Assembly (NCBI GenBank): GCA_947568835.1
Contig: OX387604.1
Span: 26,689,076 to 26,753,075 of the forward strand
Length of the DNA stretch: 64,000 nt
Source: Protonemura montana
Taxonomy: Eukaryota > Arthropoda > Insecta > Plecoptera > Nemouridae
Direction: 5' to 3'
A model generated the notes under the pieces. The model was not told where the DNA came from. It worked only from the letters and a program-made list of their open reading frames with translations, and did not search any database. This document shows, in pieces, positions 13,401 through 22,400 of the stretch. Within the stretch, counting starts at the first letter, position 1. Each line of letters opens with the position of its first letter. The position numbers and the translations under genes were made by a program.

Positions 13401-16400
13401 GTAGTCCATAGACCAACAAATAATTATAGTCATGAGTACATAAACATCTAATATTTAATTACAAATATAGTTACACAAAATATAATTGCTAGGAACACTG
13501 TTAAAATAAATTGCTGCTGATCTCCGTACAAATTTATAATAATAGTAAATGTATTTATTTTTCATGAAAATCACTGTATTAATAAAGATTGTTGGATTGC
13601 AGTGGAAGAGCTGGTGTGCATGGCGACGTGGAAAGAAGGATCTGCCCGCTACTTGATCGGGAAGATCTCGAGGAAGGTGACAACGTCGGATGAAGATCGC
13701 TATCGTTGCTTTGTCTACGAAAGATCAACGAGGGACGGTAAAATGGGGTACGACATCGCGCAATCAGGCGACGCTACGTGCAGCGGGCTTCAATCAGCGC
13801 AAGAAGGATCCAAGACAATGCGGCTCACCAAAGGTAAGTTCTGCATTGCTGCGTAGAAAAAGCTGGGCACGTAATTCTTGAAGCTTAAAAACAATTTGCT
13901 TTATAAACTTTCAATAATTCACTTGAGTACACCGAACGGTTTGTCGTGTTGGAAACACTGGTTCTTGTTAGATCACAGAAGTTAAGCAACACTGCGCTGG
14001 GTCAGGTATTGGATGGGTGACCATCATACAGATGACCAGTTCTGTTTGGGAGAGAGGTTAGAGGGACGAAATTTAAGCAATACTGCGCTGGGTCAGGTAT
14101 TGGATGGGTGACCATTATACACATGACCAGTTCTGTTCGGGAGAGGGAGGGATGAAAGTTAAGCAACACTGCGCTGGGTCAGGTATTGGTTGTGTGACCA
14201 TCATACACATGACCAGTTCTGTTCGGGAGAGAGGTTGGAGGGATGAAAGTTAAGCAACACTGCGCTGGGTCAGGTATTGGATGGGTGACCATCATACTTA
14301 TGACAACAGAAATGTGATTTCATACTCACTCTTCCTTCTTTCCAATTTCACTTATCCAGGACTTTGCTATTCTGAATGAAATTATGAAAATGCGTACATT
14401 ATAAAAATAGCTATGACCGAGACAGCCTAGTTGATGAGCATTATGCTCTTTTAGCAGCTTTTATTTATTTATTTATTGATTTTTCTAACTTAGGTACAAG
14501 TATACCGGTGGTTAGTGCTTGTAGGCAATCTGGACTATGCTAGTTCCTAGGTCTAAAGTGTATTTTTGGCACCACGTTCGATTACATTATAAAGTAACAT
14601 AAAACAAAAATAGGTTAAACATAATTAATAATAATAAATATCATCGCACGTATACACACTTGCGATCTTCCAAGAGACCTCAAAAGTCTCTCGGAATTAG
14701 TAAAGCTATTTATGCAATCTACGCTTGTCACTTTATCTCACACTATAACCGTGTTCTTTCAGTGGACAGCGAACACAGCCGCTGCCGTTTCCCGAAGTGG
14801 CTGACGGATCATCACGCGTGGCATTCACTGGACAATGAGGTTACGTACCACTTGTCCCAGCGTAACACAACTCTCAAGGTCACGGCAGAGGGATCTGAAG
14901 CTCGTATCACCTGCCACGTCTTCGAAAGTAACGGAGAGAGTCAGGTGCGACTGGTGGCCCACGCTACACGAGGCTGGTAAGTCCTTTATTTATTTATTAT
15001 TTTATTTTTGTGGCGTTTAACGACGCACTGTTTTGACATCTGGCCATGCGGCACTGGTCTAATGGCGTCGGTGAATGAGTGGATGATGATGAGGATGATG
15101 ATGAACCTAACCTAGCCTAGAAAGGAGGAGGGGAAACCCGGTGCCGGCACGTATCCTACGTATCCTATCCACGTATCCTAAATCCATGTTGTCGAGAGGT
15201 TGATAAGCAAGGCGAGTGAAGTTGCTGTACTAACTTTCATCCCTCCAACCTCTCTCCCGAACAGAACTGGTCATGTGTATGATGGTCACCCATCTAATAC
15301 CTGACTCAGCGCAGTGTTGCTTAACTTTCATCCCTCCAACCTCTCTCCCGAACAGAACTGGTCATGCGTATGATGGTCACCCATCTGAATTTACTACCCA
15401 TATTTTCTGAAATAAAATCCCGAACAAATTGGCAACAAACAAACAGGTACAAGTTACGAAACGTTGGGAAATTTAGTTGTTCTTTACTTAGCATTCAAAC
15501 CCCAGTTGAAATAGTTTTTGTTAAAACTAGTGCTAAGTTTACATCAAGTAGACATGAGTTTAAAAACCATCTTAATTTGCTTCTCTTTGCTTTTTGCAGC
15601 AACAGTGGCTACATCTGCTTGGTGTTCTACCGTCGCGATGCACACGTGATTGAGCTTCAACAATCAAGTGAGTTCCAGACCAAAGTTGTTAGTAACGTAT
15701 AACCGTTGAGTGCAGGTTCTAGGTAGAGAAACAACGTCAATGTTACAGTCTCTGTGTGAAAGATGGCCGCCAAATGACTACCTTACCGACAAAAATGCAG
15801 AGTACCGGAACATCACGTAAAGTGGAGCCACTGTCGTATGAAATTTAATTTCGATATTTATCATAGGTTAACTCACTTTTGAAAATCGTTACGTGTTTAT
15901 CAATCGTTGAGGTAAACATTGATGGAGATTTTTTGAGCATGAAAAATCACAAAAGCGAGTTTACCTACGAGAAATATCGAAATTAAATTTCATACGACAG
16001 TGGCTCCACTTAACGTGATTGTATTGTATTGTATTGTATTTTATTTGATCAGAAAGATACATTAAAATGCGTGGATCACGTCAGTTATACTTATAAAATA
16101 AACTAATGAATAACAAAATAAGTAAATAAATAAATATATACATATACATATTTTCACGAGCGTATACAGGTAGGTTAGGTACGTTAAGGTCATAGGTGAA
16201 TAAAATCATCAGTGCTGTAAAACATTTTTTCAAGAAGATACAATTTTAAGAGAGTTTTAAAATTCCCTACGGTTTTGGCTGCTTTGATTTCTGCAGGCAG
16301 CGCGTTGAACATTCGACGTTTGGATAACGTTGGAAGTTGTAGTTTTTAGGCGGCAAAACTCATGGGCTAGCATGGCAGAACCCCTCGTCTGATGTTGATG

Positions 16401-19400
16401 AATATTTTTAGTTTTGGCAAAAAATTTAAGATTTGAGTATGTGAAGCTACAGACCGCTTGAATGTACAAACACGGTAGGGGTAGTATGATTGTATAGTAT
16501 GGGTAGTAGATGTTCCGGTACTCTGCATTTTTGTCGGTAAGGTAGTCATTTGGCGGCCATCTTTCACGCAGAAGCTGTAACATTGACGTTGTTTCTCTAC
16601 CTATAACCTACACTCAATGGTTTTACCGATTGTGTTTACTTGAGCTAATCTCTCCGCCCGCTTGTTTCCAGACGTTACCACGCAGGTAGCGGAAGAAGCT
16701 TGCAGTCCTGGAGTTTTCGATCAGAATATTACACCATACACGACACTGATAAGTAAGTTTCTTGGCTATTCGATTGATTTCCTTTATTGGCTTAAATAAA
16801 AAAATAAAAAAAACACATTTACAAGCCATGAGTCCCGTTAGGGATCGTCAGGATAGTGAATAGAAGTAATATTAATAAAACACAGTTCTAATAAATATGA
16901 TAATAATAGTAGTAATAATGAAAATAATAATTCTGATCAAAGCAGTTGTGTTTGATCAACTTGTCAAAAGCTATTTACAAGCAGTGTCCAGGATTCCACA
17001 CGTCAAGTTTTGATTTTCATATTTCTCAACTTTTCGAAACCCAATTTTTATGATAAAACCAAATCTATTGCAAGCTTAACATTTGCTCTCAAGTTTTATT
17101 TATTTAGTTAAGAATTTTGTTATTTCCCTGCTAGTCTGCAAATAATTTATGATTTATGATTTAAAACAAGCATCAAATCTTTGTTCGAGCTCACAGATAA
17201 ATCAAATTAAATAAATAACTAAATCAAATTATATATTTATATATATATATGTATATAAAATTGATGGAGACTTAAAAACATCGTATCTTTTGCAAACCCC
17301 AGTCCAGAATTCAAAATGATTACCATGATCGTAACTGATTAAGCTATTTGTCCAATATTTGCCTACAAATATAAGGTAACATAATAAAAAAATCACTATA
17401 TTACAGAATAAACATAGTGTCAAGAAAAACTATTTCAACTGGGTTTTGAATGCTAAGCAAAGGGCTACTAAATTTCCCGACGTTTCGTAACATATACTAG
17501 TTACTTCTTCAGAGGTTTGAGCAGTCCTGACAATTTTCCTGGAAATTTAGTAGCCCTTTTCTTAGCATTCTAAACCCAGTTCAACTAGTTTTTGTTAAAA
17601 CTAGTGCTAAGGATAAATCAAGTAGGCATGAGTTTAAAAACCATCATAACCATCTATACCATCTATATTTCTATCTATATCATCTATCTAACCATCTATA
17701 TTTATCGTGACAAGGATTTAACGACGACATTTCTCTTGTTTTCAGCGCAAGTGCTGAGCCAGCGCAAATGTCCGCACATGGGTCGTTATTCCGTGCAGGG
17801 TTTGGTGCCCGGCTCAGAACGATCCAGGCGCGAAGTACGATCCAGGCGCGAAGTGGAGGTGCCGGACTGCGGTATCGAGCGCTACCAACAGCTGGTGGTT
17901 GGGTGCGGTGAAACCGGAGAGAAAACCATGGAGTTCCAAGCGGCTTGCAGCACCAAGCCAGATGGTAAGCCATAGTGCCACGTGACCCATTACCCATAAT
18001 AATAAGAATAATCATTTTAAAAAAAACTATCTGAAATGGGTTTTGAATGCTCAGTAAAGGACAACTAAATTTCATCATGTTTCGTAACATGTTAGTAAAA
18101 AAAACGCCAATTTGTTCGGGATTTTATTTCAGAAAATATAAAATACTTTAGTTTTTGAGTTATTGACCCTGATTTAGATGCATTTAGGAAGCTTGAACTT
18201 GGTAATTGTTATAATTTTGTATGGTTCTTTTGTTATCGAAAAATTGTCAGGACTGCTCTAACCCTTGAAGAAGTAACAGGTACAAGTTACGAAACGTTGG
18301 GAAATTTACTTGTTCTTTACTTAGCATTCAAAACCCAGTTGAAATAGTTTTTCTTAAAACTAGTGCTAAGTTTAGATCAAGTATTTAATGGCACGGTACC
18401 ACAGATTGACATACACAGATATATCACCTTACCCAGCTTTGGCTACGGCACGCTACGGCAAAAAAATACTTGTTACGCGAGCACTGAGGGGCGCTGGCAT
18501 CGCGATGTATAGTAGCATCAGTTGAATATTGGGCCACCAGAGTGCAGGGTAATCGGTTTGACCGAGTGGTGGGGCGAGAGTACAGCTTGCTGAACTAAAA
18601 AATGGGTACTGGATTTGGCGAAGTACTTGTCATTGGAAAAGGGATCGTGTTAGTGTTAAAAATTGAAGAAAATTGAGGATTTAGGTGCAGACGTCGGTAC
18701 ACTGCAGCTGAATAAAAAGAAAGGCGAGTCCATTATCATATTTAAACTATATTTTAATCGCAAGCAGGGACATATGTGTGTTTCCTTCTGAAGGCACTGC
18801 AAGCTGACAGTACCTATTTTTTTTCTATTACAAATGCTTAATGGGTGGGGAAATAAAAATACATTAACAACAATATATTGTTATATTTCAGGTTTCAATT
18901 TGAAGAAACTAGAACAAAAAGTCAGTCTCATCTAAAGAGATCAAATGAAAATACAAAGCAAGTCCCAATACCAGGGGCGCCGACTACGTGTGTGCCCGAG
19001 AGCTCGAGCAACCCTCGAAAACTCTTTGGATATTCTTAAATCTTTCGATACGAGATTTTTTTCCGTAACTCATCAATAGCTGTCAACATTCCAGGGCAAA
19101 AAAGTAAAAGCCATCCGTATGGCATGAGTTGCCGTACAGTAAGATGGTTCAAAGAATCTTACAAAATCATTCTGAAAAATATATGACAACAGCTATGCTC
19201 GCTCATAATAATATTGACTACGCGATCGCGAAACTATAAGCTTGGCCAAGGTCAGCGCACCGCATACCCTTTGTAAGGCAGCGCCGACAAAGCAATGCGA
19301 ATACCCCTATTTTTGTAGTTTCCACTCTCAGTACATGACCGATCCTTTCGTAACAAGAACGACCAGCAATGATGTCATTAAAGGGGCACAAATCACGTTT

Positions 19401-22400
19401 TGGTCAGTTTGCAGTTTCAGATTTACTAATGTCTTAAGGATTTGTAACAGCTGTGAATTGTTTGTTGATTTCCTTTAATAGGGCAGTGTTAAACGCATCC
19501 GGGGGAGTAATACGGGACGCGGTGTGCATTTTCCCGTTCCACACATTTTCTACCGTGGCACAAGGGGAGTGTATCACGTGGGTGTCTAGCTATGCGTCTA
19601 GATTTGATTTGGAACAAAACACTACGGAATATCTAAGCCGATTTGCGATAAAAATGTTCCGAGAATCGCTAATACCAGAGCCATTTAACTCACAAAACCA
19701 TCTTATGCTAATAATTGAATTTCGAAATTTTTTAAAGCACCATTACATTCGGCTTCGAAACCTGATTTCAAATCAGTTTAAATTTTTGTTCTAATGTTGA
19801 AACTACCCTCTCTAGCATCAATTTACCGTGATCAACCAGCAAGGTTACTGGACCACCTGCTCAGTCTCGCCAAAACATCGTAATCGCCTGGCGATATTAT
19901 TATAAAACCCAGCAATGCGGGAATTCCAAGAAAATCAACATTGAGATAAGCACCCGCCAAGTCAAAGTACCTATCATTTAATAGATTTTCGAAATTTGAA
20001 ACAATCCACATTACTTTCCGAAATTTTCTATGCGGAAATCTTTTTTGATCGACATCCTAGCCCCAGATTTAGCGATTTGACATAAGTTCTCACCCAACAA
20101 TTTCAATATGACTTGGTCATGATCGTGAATTTATGCAATGAGAGGCTCACAGCGACTTCCAAGCGTGTTTATATAAGCAATATCCACCGAGTCTAACGGG
20201 CTGCAATATGGTATCACAATTTAGTTCAGTAGCAAGCATTTTACTTGCCGAAATAAGCAGCCGACTAGATTTGACATATCTCGTATACGATTTATAGCTA
20301 AGAAAACTCGTTCATGACATCGCTCTGAGGTGCATTGTGACAATATTCTTTCTGTACCGAACTGAACTTCTCGGTGCAATAAATTGAACTAATTAACGGT
20401 GTAACTAATAATGAAAATATAGATACAACAAAGCAGGGAACAAGAAATCACCCTTTATGTACTTAATCCTATTTCTTATTGATTTCTTATTGAACCACGC
20501 AGATATTTGATATTTGATATGTTTATTCAACTTGATATTTTATTGAAACGAATTTTAATTTGATCTAAAAAAAACGATCGCGAACTTCGATCTTCGATCG
20601 CGATTGTTTTTTGACGACGATCTTGATCTTTTTAAAAGATCGCTTTCAAAACGATCTTCCCCAACTATGGCACCAGAGCATCATTATAATTATTTTCTGG
20701 GATGTTTACATTTTTCTTCAATGTTGGACTTGCTCGAACTCCGCTGCAGTTATCGCCTGGATACAGTAGGATAGCGGCAGCGCTGAGAGCGAATGTGAGC
20801 GAAAGGACTTTAGACCGATGACCGAGCAAGCTTGGAACAGATAGTAAACTTGAGAGGGAGCGAATGTGAGCGAAAGGACTTTAGACCGATGACCGAGCAA
20901 GCTTGGAACAGATAGTAAACTTGAGAGGGAGCGAACGTAGCGCCATCCCGTGTCCAGAGGGCAAACTATTTTAGCTTGTTGGTGAGGGGATTGGGGCGAA
21001 TCTTGCGGGGCAAAAGCTTTCGCGTAGCTCCCAATAGCATAGGAGTGGACAATCTGTGTATGTCTATCTGTGACGGTACGGTAGAACTTCAAAAATAGTT
21101 TACGTAAGTTGCATGGTTAGTGAAATTTAATTTCTCTTCCAAGAAAAACTATTTGAACTGGGTTTTGAATGCTAAGTAAAGGGCTACTAAATTTCATAAC
21201 CCAGTTCAAATAGTTTGTCTTAAAGCTAGTGCTAAGGATAAATCAAGTAGACATGAGTCTAAAAACCATCATAATTTCTCTTCCGTTTCTTAAAATGTGT
21301 TTTGTTTTTGTCTGTTCAGCGTATTCGTGTCACGCCAGCTGGGAAGTGAACGGCACCAGCTTCGTGGTAGCTTCGCCCGTGAGTCGCAACTCAGTTGGTG
21401 CGCGACGCTTGTGCCTGGTGTTTGCACCGCGTACAACAGATGATGCTCCACATACGCTCACCGCCGGCAGACAGAGCTGTCCGCGGGACTCCGATTCAAA
21501 CTCCCGCCTATTTGGATTTCAACTGGCCACAGATGGTAAGTAAACACTTTTCACCCACCAGGGCTTTTCACTTGGTCTCTGATTACTTCTAACCCTTACA
21601 AATAGTTTTTTATTATTATCAACACTATAAACGTCCCAAAAATTGATGCAAATATTTATCAAATACGCTAAAATCGTCTCAAAAAGTCAGTGTCCGAGTA
21701 GCTCAATGGGTTGGAGCAACACCCGCAACAGGTGGAGATTGGGGTCAAAGTAGCTCAATTGGTTAGAGCAACACCTGCGACAGGTCGAGATCGGGGTTCG
21801 AGTCCCCGTTTGGGCATCAATTTTTGAGACGTTTATAGTGTTCATAATAATAGAATACCCCGCGCATTGCAAGCGTTTGCAATTTAAATAAGATTTCATC
21901 TACTTACAATTAGTATTTTTTTGCTGCACTCCTATGGAAGCTTGCCTCTACTTTTCTTCTATGCAAGCAAATAACACCACTAATACAAAATACTTGCATG
22001 TACCAAAGAAGTGATTTCAATCCAAAACTGTAAGTCTTGCAAAATTAGAAAAACCTCACCACACCCGACACATCTTCTACAGATACAGGAAAGTTACTTT
22101 GTGATGGTAATTGGTGTCAAATGATGGCTGCATTTAATTGAGCTAATTAACTATTAAATTAGTGGGTGGCCATGTTCTGAATTACCAGGTCCTGGATATG
22201 GGAATGCCTGGCATTTCTCGTAGCTGCGGTGGTCCTTCAAGTTTCTGCTAAATTAATTAATAAATAATTATTTTTATACAGATGCATGGTAAAAAGTTTG
22301 ACTCACTTTCTGTTTTCTGTCTTCTTATTGTGATACTCTTACTTGGGAATGTGCACCCGTGTTAAGTTTTCAATTGTACCAGTGAAAGCTGCTTCTTGTG

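Larger units (their letters stand above)
15700..16622. mobile_element. Long terminal-inverted-repeat element filling intron 7
   Basis: Arms of about 115 bp at 15700-15813 and 16508-16622 are near-perfect reverse complements. Both hold AGAAACAACGTCAATG and AGATGGCCGCCAAATGAC. Together with the interior they fill nearly all of intron 7. A second inverted-repeat element and a LINE remnant sit between the arms, so the interior is composite. No transposase frame was found. Confidence 0.8.

Noticed and set aside
13931..14303. Functional 5S rRNA gene cluster
   Set aside because: Only the central part of 5S is present in each unit, the terminal stem-forming ends are missing, and the same sequence heads the SINE copies.
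21686..21816. Functional tRNA gene pair
   Set aside because: The anticodon loop lacks U33, the first unit has no B box, and both are framed by inverted repeats shared with another copy.
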